From Gossypium raimondii (Eukaryota; Streptophyta; Magnoliopsida; Malvales; Malvaceae): 64,000 bases of DNA. Under the pieces are notes generated by a model, which saw only the letters and a list, made by a program, of their open reading frames with translations, had not been told where the DNA came from and ran no database searches. The position numbers and the translations under genes were made by a program. Within the stretch, counting starts at the first letter, position 1. Each line of letters starts with the position of its first letter. The DNA lies in the NCBI RefSeq assembly GCF_025698545.1, contig NC_068573.1:8207874-8271873 (forward strand), read 5' to 3'. Below are positions 37,850 to 49,598 of the stretch, in pieces.

Positions 37850-38010
37850 CCCACATTTATAGGAAACTAAAATTGGTTTCAAAATCTAGAAAGGAAAGCA
37901 TGCTGGGAAAGAAATCTATTTTGCATATGAATGTCTCCCTGATTATTGCTATTTCTCTCATTTGTGGGAGATTCGGACATAGCAGGAAGGGGTGTACCCA
38001 CTGCCTGAGT
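37850..38010 (+). pseudogene. Decayed zinc-knuckle frame of a LINE-type element
   Basis: On the + strand the segment reads FAYECLPDYCYF, and after a small frameshift FGHSRKGC. This is the pattern of the zinc knuckle (Y-E-x-L-P-x-x-C-x-x-C-G-x-x-G-H) found with DUF4283 in plant LINE-type ORF1 proteins. No reverse transcriptase is adjacent, and stops surround the motif. Confidence 0.45.
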
Positions 38011-38574
38011 ATTTTACTTATCCAGGCTTTGCCATCCTTCACCATGGGATGACTTCGTTGGTCATGACCTTGCTAAGAACAACACTTCACCAGGGCTCGT
38101 ATGTGGGACTTTGCCTAGTTCATCTCCATCCCATTATTGCCCATTCAAAAGACTATTGTGCTCCCTAAGTGATCGACCATGATGAGATCTTTGTTGTACA
38201 CATGTCAAGGCCCAAGGCTAAGAAATGATCACCCTCACTTATAAATACTCATCTTTGGGAAGACTCTTACATGTCTCCTACCACTCCTTCATAGAACTAG
38301 AGCACCTTGAACCCATAACTGTACCTTTAGCAGCTCTCGACACACTCCCCTATATGTGAACTGCTATCTCTTCCTCTTACATCATTTTTCCCTCAACAAC
38401 TCAGTGCGGTAAGTGTGGATCAACACGACTTTTCCCAATGAGAATGTCTTGGAATGCCTGACTACCTCCACCCATCCTTCTACCTAGCATGTTGGTTAGA
38501 CTAGTCACTCATAAACAACAAACCATGAAAACCCATATATTGATGTCTAGGTAGGCTAGTTTCATGAGTAGCCT
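38011..38574. other. Intergenic, no gene seen
   Basis: Less AT-rich than its surroundings but without a convincing frame. It is probably a further remnant of the LINE-like element or other old repeat. Confidence 0.35.
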
Positions 38575-38579
38575 AAGCA

Positions 38580-39989
38580 TGTAACACCCTTTGCCTGACT
38601 CGGTCATCAGGTCCGAGCTATGGAATGCTACATTCGTTGCCGAAGCACCCACCATCAGATTTACAAAAAATAATCATTCAAATAAGAAACTATGTTTTAA
38701 ACACATTTACATTATATTAAACAATCAAATCCGAGCCTTAATCAAGCTTACAAAAGCTTTTTTATTGACCCGAGCACGAAATATGATCAAATTGCAAAGT
38801 TTTAGAATTTCAAGGCTAACATTGTGACATCATCGCTTCCACGTTGAGACGTCGCCAAATAGTTTGTCACATTGCGACGTCAGGCCACTCGACGTCGCGA
38901 CGTCACATACTGTTGGCCGATTTTGTGATGAAGAAAAATGGTTATCGGGATGAAGACTTTATAACACATCAAAACATACCAAACAATTCATTTAACTACT
39001 TATAACCAAAACCAATTTAACATTTCAATATTTTACAAATCATCTATTCATACATTTCAAACTTTCATACCAAGGCCATCATTCAAGTCACCATAAAATA
39101 AGTTCAATTCTTTGTCATATGCCATTTATATGATTATTAGCTAATACATCACCAAGCATGAGATGCATATGTATTCATTTCCATGTATAGACTAAGTTAC
39201 CAAAACATTTCAAATTACCAAAGTCATCATAACAACGTATACTTTAAGGTATATACCAACACACTTCTATACATTGAAGGAACCTATATACATGCCACAA
39301 TTCTGAACTTTAAATGATAGAAAAGCTACCAATTTGAAAACAAAATAGTGTGAGCTTTGTACGATCCGCTTGACGTGTTTCACAAAGTGATTTATAAAGA
39401 AAAGGGAAAATAAATGGGGTAAGCATATACGATGCTTAATAAGTTCATAGGTATTTAAACAAGAGACTTACCTCATCTTACAATTAAACATAACAAAAAA
39501 AATTAACTTAGCAAAGTTACCTAACATGGCAAATCACAACAAGGTGAGCTTATCATGTAATAAACTATAATGTCATATAAACTTATACCAATTCAATTCA
39601 TTTCAATATTATGATCATACTCAATATAACATGTATCCATCTATACATCAAACTCATAATTTCATTTCACATTTCATTTAGCTATAAACACATAGCTTGA
39701 TGAACTCTAGTAAATGGACTTGGATACACAAGTATCTCTGGTACAATAATTGCTTGCCTGAGCTGAATACATATTCGTGCCAAGTTACCAGTTCAGGCTA
39801 AACCTTTAATGAAACATTCAATTTCTTGGCCAAGTTGAAATTATACATGCAAGGTTACCAGTCCAGGCTAAACTTGTGTCACATGTATCTTCAAGTCCGC
39901 AACAAATGTTGGATCTTGGTAATCATCAGTAATCAGTCCGTACAGGTGTGCACAAATCCTTTACTATGTTCACTCGGGCATTTTCAAAC

Positions 39990-40020
<31 letters not shown>

Positions 40021-40666
40021 CATTTGTTTACAATTTAATCCAAATTTTACCTTTTGCAAACAATCCAAATTTCAACCAAACATACACATATTCATAATTT
40101 AAATACATAATAAAATCATACCATATGAACTTGCTTGGCAAAAGTAGCAATATTCAACAATTTTTTCCTTTCCTCGATTATTTCTGATTTGATTAGATTC
40201 CTGATCAATTTGAGGGACCGAATGTTTAAAGCTCAAAACCATATTTTTTCCCTTTTGTTTTGCGAAGAAGATGTATAAAAGAAAAGAAAATGCATTTGTT
40301 TCTTTTAATTTAACTTATATACCTTTAATTAAAACTAATTAATCATAATTTATTTAATTAAAGATTAATTAACAAAACTTTAAGCTTAATTAGACAAAAG
40401 TTAGTGGATTATAACTCATCCACCATTGTTTGACCAATTAAAAATGGTCAAATTGCTCAATTGATCCCTTGGTCATTTAAAAATCTATAGCAATAAAATT
40501 TTACAATTCAATCTCTGAGCCTTAATTAACTATCAATTTGATAAAATTAAGGGAAAAAAATTTAATAATAACATCGAAAATATTATTTAATAGTTACAGA
40601 CTCGAACATCGAAAATGGGGTTCCGAAACTGCCGTTTCTAACACCACGAAAAATCGGGCTATTACA
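38580..40666. mobile_element. Probable solo LTR, 2.09 kb, perfect 5 bp target duplication
   Basis: Starts TGTAACACCCTT and ends GGGCTATTACA, flanked by aagca at 38575-38579 and 40667-40671. It contains a run of gacgtc/cgacgtcgcgacgtca words near 38850-38910, a (TA)n microsatellite and no gag or pol. The frames at 38591-38827, 39826-40038 and 40538-40750 are LTR sequence. Confidence 0.85.
39990..40021. repeat. Microsatellite (AT)n
   Basis: About 15 uninterrupted at units inside the solo LTR. Confidence 0.95.
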
Positions 40667-40671
40667 AAGCA

Positions 40672-41254
40672 TACCACCAACATTGGTTCCCCACCACCAG
40701 TACCGCCATCATTACAAAATATTCGCATGGTACCCATGTTTGAAGAATAAGCCACTGAAAATCCCCATTTCAACCCCAACTTTTCACAACAATTTCTAGA
40801 ATTAGAAGAGCAAATGAAGGCTTTAAGGGATCAAATGCTCCAACAAAACCTAAGGCATTAATAATAATGGTTATATTACCAACACTAGCTTCGCCAAAAT
40901 AATGAGACAACTTCAAAATAAACAAGATGAAGTTGCTTCTTCCATTAATGCCCAAGTTTAGGGGCGAAATCCCCATTCTTAATACTAACCAAGGCAATTT
41001 CATCCCTAGCAATAATAGGCACGACAGGGTGAAAAAGAAGCTTTAAGATGTGACATTCAAACTTTGAGACATAATACTAAATATATGGATTAGGTTTATT
41101 GTTTGAATAATCCTCTAACACGTAATATCACAAGGGTTGACCTCCTTAGCACATTTAAGTCCCCAAGGAAAATTATAAGGGGAATAAGGACCTAACTGCT
41201 CATTTAATATAGTATAATGATTATATGAATGTCTGAGGATATTTCAACTATTAG
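40672..41254 (+). pseudogene. Possible gag remnant interrupted by a solo LTR
   Basis: The + strand gives a protein-like run reading NPNFSQQFLELEEQMKALRD near 40770-40835, a charged, helix-forming stretch like the N-terminal part of gypsy gag proteins. Stops follow at once. Nothing else is recognised up to the start of the LTR at about 41255. Confidence 0.3.
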
Positions 41255-42499
41255 TATGTCTAAAATAAAGCTTAAAGAACAAATCTGGTGGAATTTCATA
41301 AATTTCACATGTCATTGCCATGGACTTGTTTATAAATTTGAGGCTTTAAGCCTTAGATTCCACAGAGTCACATACTTGAAATATCCCACGTAGGGCTATC
41401 ATAAACATGTGCGCATATATCTCCATTCATTCCAACTGAACCTCCGCAAAAGCAATAACATGAGGCACAGAGTGCACAACATGACATTTCTTCATCTGCC
41501 ATCTGTCATTACATACCTCCACACTCCGTATATCATTCATTTTTATGACTGACACATAACAAGCATTCAACTAAACATATTGCTAATAACACAACATAGA
41601 TCATACTAATTGTAAAACCTATCAGACCATTTCATTGATAACCTTTTTAGTAATTATTTTACTAGCAACAGTTCATCAAAACAACAAACCTATACATACA
41701 ACCATACATGCATATTTAGATTAACTCTTTGCATGCTTCAACAATACAAAAAAATCCCACAACAATACAGTATTGGTATACATAAAACAAAAGTTGAGGA
41801 TCTGAGTTTAGAAACTCACCAACAAAATACCTAGAGTTGACACAACTTACACTTAATTAGCCTTCCCTTTATCACTTGGGCCACCTCCTTCTTGGTTAGC
41901 TAAGGGTAACAACCGTATAAAGATCAAAATGAAGACATACATATGTAAGAAAACCTTAATTCATATGCATGCAGAGGAGTTATAAATGCTACCTACGACT
42001 TAAATCATCACAATTTCAAAATAAATTATGTTGAAAACCTTAGATTTTTCTTCCTTTTTATTTAATCAAAAGGTACATAAGAGTTAGAAAGATTACCAGA
42101 TTGCTAAATTCTCAATTACTTAGGCTAACACTATAGATTCTTCCCTTCATGCAAACCACTCCTTAATTCCTTTTCTTATAGAATAAACTAGAGAAGAAGA
42201 AGATGAAAGAAAGAAAAATGAATATCAGAATGAAAGAATTCCCCATTATATAATCTTTTTACTATTGATCCCCTAACCCTAAGTTAGTTAGTAGTATTAA
42301 TATCCTTAATCATAATGTTTCCCACTAAAAAAAATATTTAGTTCTAAAGTAACATAACTAATAGTTGAAATTTAACCAATTACCAAATCAGTCAGCAAGA
42401 TTCATGTAAGTACATTAAAATCCTTACAAACAGAAAGTTTTATAAGTAGGTACCCATCATTTTTGTTGTACTTATCTTTTAACATTTTCGGGTGTGACA
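41255..42499 (-). repeat. 3' LTR of the chromovirus, truncated
   Basis: Colinear with 48178-49462 of the other LTR (gctttaagcctta, gttatcataaacatgtgc, tttagaaactcaccaacaaa, cattttcgggtgtgaca). It ends at 42499 with gtgtgaca, the complement of the TGTCACAC start. The outer 900 or so bases are missing. Confidence 0.85.
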
Positions 42500-42539
42500 A
42501 TTCCCTCAGCCTTAAAGAAAATTTCATCCCCCAAATTTC

Positions 42540-42746
42540 TTACTCACCAAATAGATGGGGATATTGTTCTCTCATGGAACTTTCCATTTCCCAAGTAGTG
42601 TCTTCCATTTTGTGGCTTCGCCAGAAAACCTTCACCAAAAGAATTTTCTTGTTTATGAGTTCTTTAACTTTCTTAGAAAAAATTCTCATTGGTTCTTCTT
42701 TATGGGATATATTAGGCTCCACTTCCAAGGTTTCTAGCTGAACCAC
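42540..42746 (-). pseudogene. Chromodomain end of integrase
   Basis: Reads EEPMRIFSKKVKELINKKIL then VKVFWRSHKMEDTTWEME, the chromodomain-like module at the C terminus of chromovirus integrases, followed by QYPHLF, the usual end of the polyprotein. It lies just inside the 3' LTR, as expected. Confidence 0.8.
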
Positions 42747-42900
42747 GTGATCTGGGCTGAGTGATACTTTCTTAACATAGAAACATGAAAAATATTGTGG
42801 ATTCAGGATAGGTTTGGTGGCAACGCTAACCGATAAGCAACAGACCCTACTCTTTCCAAAATTTCATAAGGCCTTATGAACCTCAGACTTAGTTTTCCAT

Positions 42901-43538
42901 TTAAACAGAAATGGATAATTCTTTTCTATGGCGAGACTTTAAGAAAAACCTTGTCACTAATCCCAATGATACATCCTTCCGTTTTTGATTTGTGTATGCG
43001 TTCTGGTGATCCTGACCTATGCGTAGATGGTTGCGGATAAAACTGATCTTTTCCTCGATATCACGAACTAAATTAGGCCTAATCAACTTGTTTTCACTTA
43101 ATTCTACCCACCAAATGGGAGACTTACATTTTATTCTGTATATGGCTTCAAAAGGGGACATACCGAGGCTAGAATGATAGCTATTGTTGTATGCAAACTC
43201 TGCCAAAGGAAGGGGCCCTAAGCCGAAATCAAGTACACAATGCCACAACATATCTTCCAATACTTGTATCACTCGTCTAACTGATCATCAATTTGAGGGT
43301 AGAAATCTGTGCTAAAATAGAGTTTATTTATAAGGGATTCTTGTAATTGCTTACAGAATTTGGATGTGAACCTTGGATCTCTATCTAACACGACGGATGA
43401 AGGAATCCTATGAAGGCATATTCTCTCAGCAATATAAAGCTCTGCCAATTTCTCCAAGGAATAATCCGTGTGGATTGCTATAAAATGAGCTAATTTGGTG
43501 AGTCTATCCACAATCACCCAAATAGCATCCTTCCTCAA
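42901..43538 (-). pseudogene. Chromovirus integrase core fragment
   Basis: Two overlapping frames joined by a frameshift near 43270. The first has VDRLTKLAHFIAI and VLDRDPRFTSKF (catalytic Asp region). The second has LPLAEFAYNNSYHSSLGMSP with the downstream FEAIYRIKC, the hallmark of plant gypsy integrases. Motif order and spacing are normal apart from the break. Confidence 0.85.
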
Positions 43539-44228
43539 TGAAGTGAGTGGTAAACCAGAAACAAAATTTATTAAAATTTTCTCCCACTTCCATTATGGTA
43601 TCTCTAAGGGGTATAACGTTTCGGATGGAACTTGATGATCAACCATGACTTGCTGACAAGTTAAACATCACATGAGAAACTCTGGTATCTCCCTCTTCAT
43701 TTCGAGCTACCAAAATAGTTCCAGGAGATCTCGATACATTTTAACAGTTCCTAGATGAAACGCAAATGATCCTTGATGAGTTTCCTTCAAGATTTCTTGC
43801 CTAAGGTTTTCTCCTTCAGGAACATACAACCTTCACATGTAGCATAACTCACATTTTTGTCGAGGCTAAAAATTTTTGAGTCTTTCAATCCGGTACGATT
43901 TATCCAGTCTTTACACTTTTGATTTTCTAATTGAAACTCAACAATCTGTTGGATATAGTGGGTTGTGCCTTCAATTCTGCCAAAAGGGACCCATCCCTTT
44001 CTAATTAATTCGAGCTCTTAAAGATGCTGAAGCCACTGTTTATCTTTTAGTGTAAAGCATTAGCTACCACGTTTGCCTTCCGCAGATGATATTCAGTTTT
44101 CAAATCATAATCTTTAAGCAGTTCCATCCAACGATGTTGCCGTAAATTTAACTCCTTTTGGGATAGAAGGTACTTTAAACTCTTATGGCCCGTGAAGATA
44201 TACGCTTCTCACCATACAAGTAATGTCT

Positions 44229-44663
44229 CTAAATTTTTAACGCCAATACAACTGCGACCAATTCGAGATCATAGGTGGGGTAATTTCTTTCATATGGCTT
44301 GAGCTTATGAGACGCGTACGCTATCACTTTCCCATTTTGCATGAGTACATAACCAAGGCCATCAAGTGAGGCATTCGTATACACTATATATTTAACCCCG
44401 GAAACGAGTTGCAATAAAATCGGTGCTTCAGTTGAAACAATCTTTAATTTGTCAAAACTTATTTGACAGACTTCAAACCATACAATTTTCTCATCTTTTT
44501 GGAGAATTTGAGTCATAGGCACAACTATCATAGAAAAACCCTTTACAAATCTTCTGTAATACCCCACCAATCCCAAGAAGCTACGCACTTCCGTAACATT
44601 ACTTGGTAGCTTCCATTCCACAAAAACTTTGACTTTATCATGATCCACCTTAATTCCATCCAC
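44229..44663 (-). pseudogene. Chromovirus RT end and RNase H fragment
   Basis: Reads [19 protein letters not shown] (end of RT), then an RNase H segment with [17 protein letters not shown] and [20 protein letters not shown]. The first catalytic Asp of RNase H (usually YTDAS) is Asn here. No frameshift in this piece; it stops at 44229. Confidence 0.85.
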
Positions 44664-44926
44664 GGAGATAACATGGCGTAGAAAACTTATTTATTTTAGC
44701 CAAAATTCACACTTGCTAAATTTGACGTATAGTCGATTCTCACGTAAAGTACTTAATACTACCTGCAAATGATATGTGTTCTCTAATTCACTTATTTAGT
44801 AGATCAATATGACATTGATAAACACTACTAAAAACTTGTCTAAGTATCGTTGAAATAACTGATTCGTCAAATCCATGAATACCGCTAGCACATTAGTTAA
44901 TCCAAATGGCATCACAAGAAATGACA

Positions 44927-45268
44927 TCACCAGAAATTCATAATGTCCATAGCGGGTCCAGAAAGTAGTCTAGGGATATCATCACATTTTCTCTTGACTT
45001 GATAATAGCCAGAGCAAATATTGATCTTAGAGAACACCCTTGCACCACCTAATTGATCAAATACGCCTTCAATTCTGAGTAGAGGGTATTTATTTTTAAT
45101 GGCCGTCTGATTCAATTGGCAATAATCTATGGATAATCGTAATGAACCATGCTTCTTCTTTACAAAAAGAACTAGTGCACCCCATGGTGAGACACTTGCG
45201 CGAATAAATCCCTTTTCTAATACTTCTTGCAACTGGGCCTTCAAATCTTTCAATTCCAAGGATGCCAT
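44927..45268 (-). pseudogene. Chromovirus reverse transcriptase N-terminal fragment
   Basis: Reads [40 protein letters not shown] and [17 protein letters not shown], then [20 protein letters not shown], the standard RT opening of gypsy elements. The SKID catalytic Asp is changed to Asn (SKIN). The YADD region is lost to stops between 44927 and 44663. Confidence 0.85.
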
Positions 45269-45555
45269 TCAATATGGAGCGCATGAGATAGGAGTAGTTC
45301 TTGGAGTAATCTTAATAGGAAACTCCATTTCTTGATCTGACGGTACCCCTGGAAGTTCATCTGAAAAAATATCTAGGAATTGGCTCACAACCTACACCTG
45401 CTCCAAATCCTTCCGTACTACCGTATTATTCATTATATACACTAGATAAGCATTCGCTCCTGGCAAAACAAGTTTCCTTATCGAGATCACCGAGATTAAT
45501 TTATACTTTATGTCATGCATTACTCTAGAGATCAATTCTACATCACCAAAATATA

Positions 45556-45984
45556 CTAATATTGCACCTCTATAGCACGACAATCTATAATTGTGTTGTG
45601 CCTAATTAGTAACCAATCCAATCCCAGAATTGCATCGAATTCATAAAATTCGATCAACATTAAATCAGCCGTGAAAATAAAATCTTGAAACTTTATTGGG
45701 CAATCCCAAATTACCTTATCCACAACTGTACTCAGACTAGGAGGATTTGTAACTAATACCTTCATTTTTGTGGACTTAACATTTAAAATTCCTTCATTGA
45801 TTAATATATTATAAATGTATGAATGTGTCGACCTGAAATCAATCAATGCATAAATATTAATGTTATATAAAGAGAAGCTACCCATAATAACATCTAGAGT
45901 CTCCGCGTCTTCCTTGGCACACATCACATACACGCGAGCCATGGCTTTAGAATCTGATATGCCAGTAGTCCTTGCATTTTCCAC
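45556..45984 (-). pseudogene. Chromovirus aspartic protease fragment
   Basis: Retropepsin-type domain: YALIDFRSTHSYI holds the active-site loop, where the expected D-S/T-G has become D-F-R. It is followed by FDAILGLDWL, the conserved second half. The catalytic loop is therefore destroyed. Confidence 0.8.
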
Positions 45985-46374
45985 TGTGGGGGCCTGATCT
46001 TGCGGTAGCTTTAGATCTCAACCTTTGTTGTACATCCTGATTCACTCGAGTGGATTGTACCGTGCCTTTAATTTCTCATATTCGATACTCCTTAATCATA
46101 TAGCCTTGATCTCCACATCCAAAAAAGGCACTCATCATCTTCCAACATACTTGTATGATTCTTCCTACACTATTTGCAAGTAGGGTGGATCACTCTCCTA
46201 GAACCTCTTATGCATACCACTAATGTGGTGTGACATCTGTGACGATTTTTTTCTGAATTTATCAGGTTAGTGACTTTATGCCAGACTTGAAGAAAAAACC
46301 CCATCATCTCTGGTTCTCTTGAACCCAGAAATCGCTGCCAAACCTAATAATCTTTTCCTTCCTCTTTCTCGATC

Positions 46375-46962
46375 TTAGACTCTGTCCTTAGTTAGATCCT
46401 TTATTTTGAATACTGCTACAATTATCCGGATCTCTTTATTAAGTCCCCACTCAAACCTCACACATAGCTCTTTTTTTGTTGGTACCAGCTCACGGGCATA
46501 CTTACTTAGTCTGATGAATTTCCTTTCATACTTGAGGACAATTAGTCTACCCGGTCTCAAGTTTAAAATTTCCCTCTTCATCTACTCAACACATAGTCAG
46601 TTTACATACTTCTCTCAAAATTTTCACAGAAAGAATTCCCAGCTGACTTACTATTGAGGCATAATGCTCTTCACCGTTTGCCACCACTGGTAGGCTTCAT
46701 CCTCCAACAAGGAAACCGCACACCTTAGGCTATCAAGCGGAGTGCGTTGTAATTCTTCTGTAACTTGTAGTACTCTTGATAGCCAGTTTTCTGTGACTAC
46801 TCGATCATCTTCTTTTCCTCCCCTAAATTCCTTAGTGCTTCCTTTTCTTATCTCCTCCACTAGATCACCCCGTGTCATATAGGGAACTTGAGTAGGATGG
46901 GGAGTTGGTTGTTGTACTGGATTGCCTTGAGGTCGTGTGGGCGGTGAAGGGGTCATCCCCAC
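46375..46962 (-). pseudogene. Chromovirus gag fragment
   Basis: Two frames. 46962-46651 has FRGGKEDDRVVTENWLSRV and LLEDEAYQWWQTV, the retrotransposon gag core. 46581-46375 has LIVLKYERKFIRLSKYA and RFEWGLNKEIR. A stop and frameshift separate them. A zinc knuckle is expected between this and the protease but is not clean. Confidence 0.8.
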
Positions 46963-47251
46963 AAATCTATTGAACTATGCTCCCAACGCTTTAAACAATG
47001 CATTCTTTGCTTCGGTCCCCAACGTTCCTTTACTCTCAAAAGGGGTTGGACCACTAGGTTGGGAGTGAGGAATATTACTCTCATTCTCTTCATCTACCAA
47101 ATTTCTTATATCTTTAAACATCAATAATAAGGAGGAGCTACATAACACAAATTTAATTTAGTAACGATTTAAGAGACTAAGACAGGATAATGTAACATGT
47201 GTATCAAGGCTCTCCTTATCAAATCCTTATATGAGAATTGACTAAACCGAC

Positions 47252-47263
47252 ACTTTGGTACCA
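47252..47263 (-). other. Primer binding site of the chromovirus
   Basis: On the minus strand TGGTACCAAAGT lies a few bases inside the 5' LTR. It matches the initiator-Met tRNA primer site (TGGTATCAGAGC) at 9 of 12 positions. Confidence 0.6.
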
Positions 47264-47270
47264 CTAAAAA

Positions 47271-49462
47271 TGTAACACCCAACAGGTAGGCTAGATGACC
47301 AACCTTTTGAGAATTCAACTATAAGTATGTGCAAAATAATTTAATAGCCATTCCACAATTCCATAGTGTATTACTGAGAAATCACAATATATATATATAT
47401 ATATATATAAGAACAAGCTTCTGATAATTCTAAACTTTTTATAGAAAAAGGTCAATTTAGTCTTATGCATTTGATTATAATTTGAACTAAATTTAAAGAG
47501 TTTTTATCCACATAAAAAAGAAGTTTAAGGCTACAAGTTGCCCTAATATCTACACATATTACGAAACGAAGGGTGACATGCTCACACAAGACCTTTTTTT
47601 CTTATGAACAACAGTTTAGAATATTTGAAACAAGGGAGAGAAACATAGTAAGTTCATAAGGAACTTAGTGATTTGTATAATAAAATTTTTCCTTTTTTTA
47701 GTTCGAAAATTAAGAATTTGTCACTAATTTCGCATAGATAAAACTTGTGCATTCTTATTGCACAACTTATGCTTGGTTTGAATGACGTAGAGGCGCAATA
47801 CGTAATGCATGAGAGTTCCTCCTATGATAGATCATGAAGCATATAGTGTCTTCGATTAGACTTTTTACATATAATCTTAATAGAAAAACCCACCGAGTAG
47901 AGGGAGTCATCTTAGATTAACTTGGCGGACAATCCTATAGACACTTTTGTGTGGATTTCTAAATGTGGATTCTTATATGCAAACTCATACATTCGAACTC
48001 ATACATGTGAATTCATAGAAGAAGCTTCATAGATATGTTAGACTAATACATGCGAATTCATAGAAGAAGATTCATAGACATGAAGGACTCATACATACAG
48101 ATTTATAAAAAGAAGATTCATAGTTGCGAATTGTGTCACGGACTTTGTATGGTGAAGTCCCACATATAACTTTGACATAAAGCTTAGAGAACAAATTCGA
48201 CAGAATTTCATAAATTTCATACTCCATGGCCATGGTCTTTCTTATAAACATGAAGCTTTAAGCCTTATATTCCATAGAGTTTCATACTTGAAAGAGCCTA
48301 TGTAGGGTTATCATAAACATGTGCCCTTATATCTCTATACAATCCAACCAAACCTCCGCAAAACCAAATATCATGCATATCAATTCTCAGGTACAATTTG
48401 CTTGAACCTCTGCAAAACCAATAACATGAGGCACAAAGTGCACAACATGACTTTTCTTCATCCGCCATCTATCATTACATACCTCCACACTCCACATATA
48501 ATTCATTTTCACGATTGACACATAACAAGCATTCAACTAAACATACTGCTAATAACACAACATAGATCATACTAATCTTATAACCTATCAACCATTTCAT
48601 TCATAGGCTTATCAGTAATTATTTTACTAGTAACGGTTCATCAAAACAACAAACCTATACATACAACTATACATGCATATGTAGATTAACTCTTTTAATG
48701 CTTCAAAAATATGAAGAACATCCCATAATAACACAATATTGATATACATAAAAAAAATGCTGAGTATTTGAGTTTAGAAACTCACCAACAAAATACTTGG
48801 AGTTGACACAACTTACACCTGCTTAGCCTTCCCTTTATCACTTGGGCCAACTCTTTCTTAGTTAGCTAAGTATAACAACCATATTAAGATCAAAGCGAAG
48901 ACATACATTTGCAAGAAAACCTTAATTCATATGCATGCTAAGGAGAAAAAAGTGCTAACTACGACTTAAATCATCTCAATTCAAAATAAATTATGCTAAA
49001 AACCATATATTTTCCTTTCTTTTTCTTTAATTAAAAGATACAAAAGAGTTAGAAAGATGACCGGATTGTTAAATTCTCAATTATTTAGGCTAACACTCTA
49101 GATTCTTCTCTTCATGTAAACCCTCCTTAATTCCTTTTCGTACAAAATAAACCAACGAAGAAGATGGAAGAAAGAAAAATAAATACCAGAATGAAAGAAT
49201 TCGCCTATTATATAATCTTTTCATTACCGATCCCATGGCCCTAAGTCAGTTAGTACTATTAGTATCCTTAATCATAATGTTTCCCACTAAAAGATACATT
49301 TAGTTCTAAAGTAACAGAACTAATAGTTGAAACCTAACCAATTACCAAACGAATTAGCAAGATTCATGTAATTACACCAAAATCTCTCAAAAATAGAAAG
49401 TTTTAGAATTAGGTACTCAGAATTTCTGTTGTAATTATATTTTAACATTTTCGGGTGTGACA
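47271..49462 (-). repeat. 5' LTR of the chromovirus
   Basis: A 2192 bp LTR reading TGTCACACCCG to GGGTGTTACA on the minus strand. It contains an (AT)n run at 47390-47409 and short tandem motifs (attcatagaagaag near 48010 and 48060). The frame at 48321-48518 is LTR sequence. Confidence 0.85.
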
Positions 49463-49598
49463 AATGTAAATCTCTTCCATCTACTCTAAGAGTTAGTGTA
49501 AAAAATTAGTATTTGTGTCTTCCTAAGGGCTCTATCCATAACTTTGAATAGTTGGGTCTCTAGTTCTTGGGACAATTCCAAGCACATAGGACCATAAT

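Larger units (their letters stand above)
41255..49462 (-). mobile_element. Ty3/gypsy chromovirus, decayed
   Basis: An element of about 8.2 kb on the minus strand. It has a complete 5' LTR (47271-49462), primer binding site, gag, protease, RT, RNase H, integrase, chromodomain and a 3' LTR that is truncated at its outer end (41255-42499). The domain order with integrase last and a chromodomain at the end identifies a chromovirus, most like the Del/Tekay clade. All frames carry stops or frameshifts. Because the left LTR is cut, no target duplication can be scored. Confidence 0.88.

Noticed and set aside
37857..38045. Minus-strand frame of 62 codons
   Set aside because: The opposite strand carries a zinc-knuckle relic, which explains the sequence better.
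48321..48518. Plus-strand frame of 65 codons
   Set aside because: Inside the 5' LTR of the chromovirus; the other LTR does not keep it as a convincing frame.
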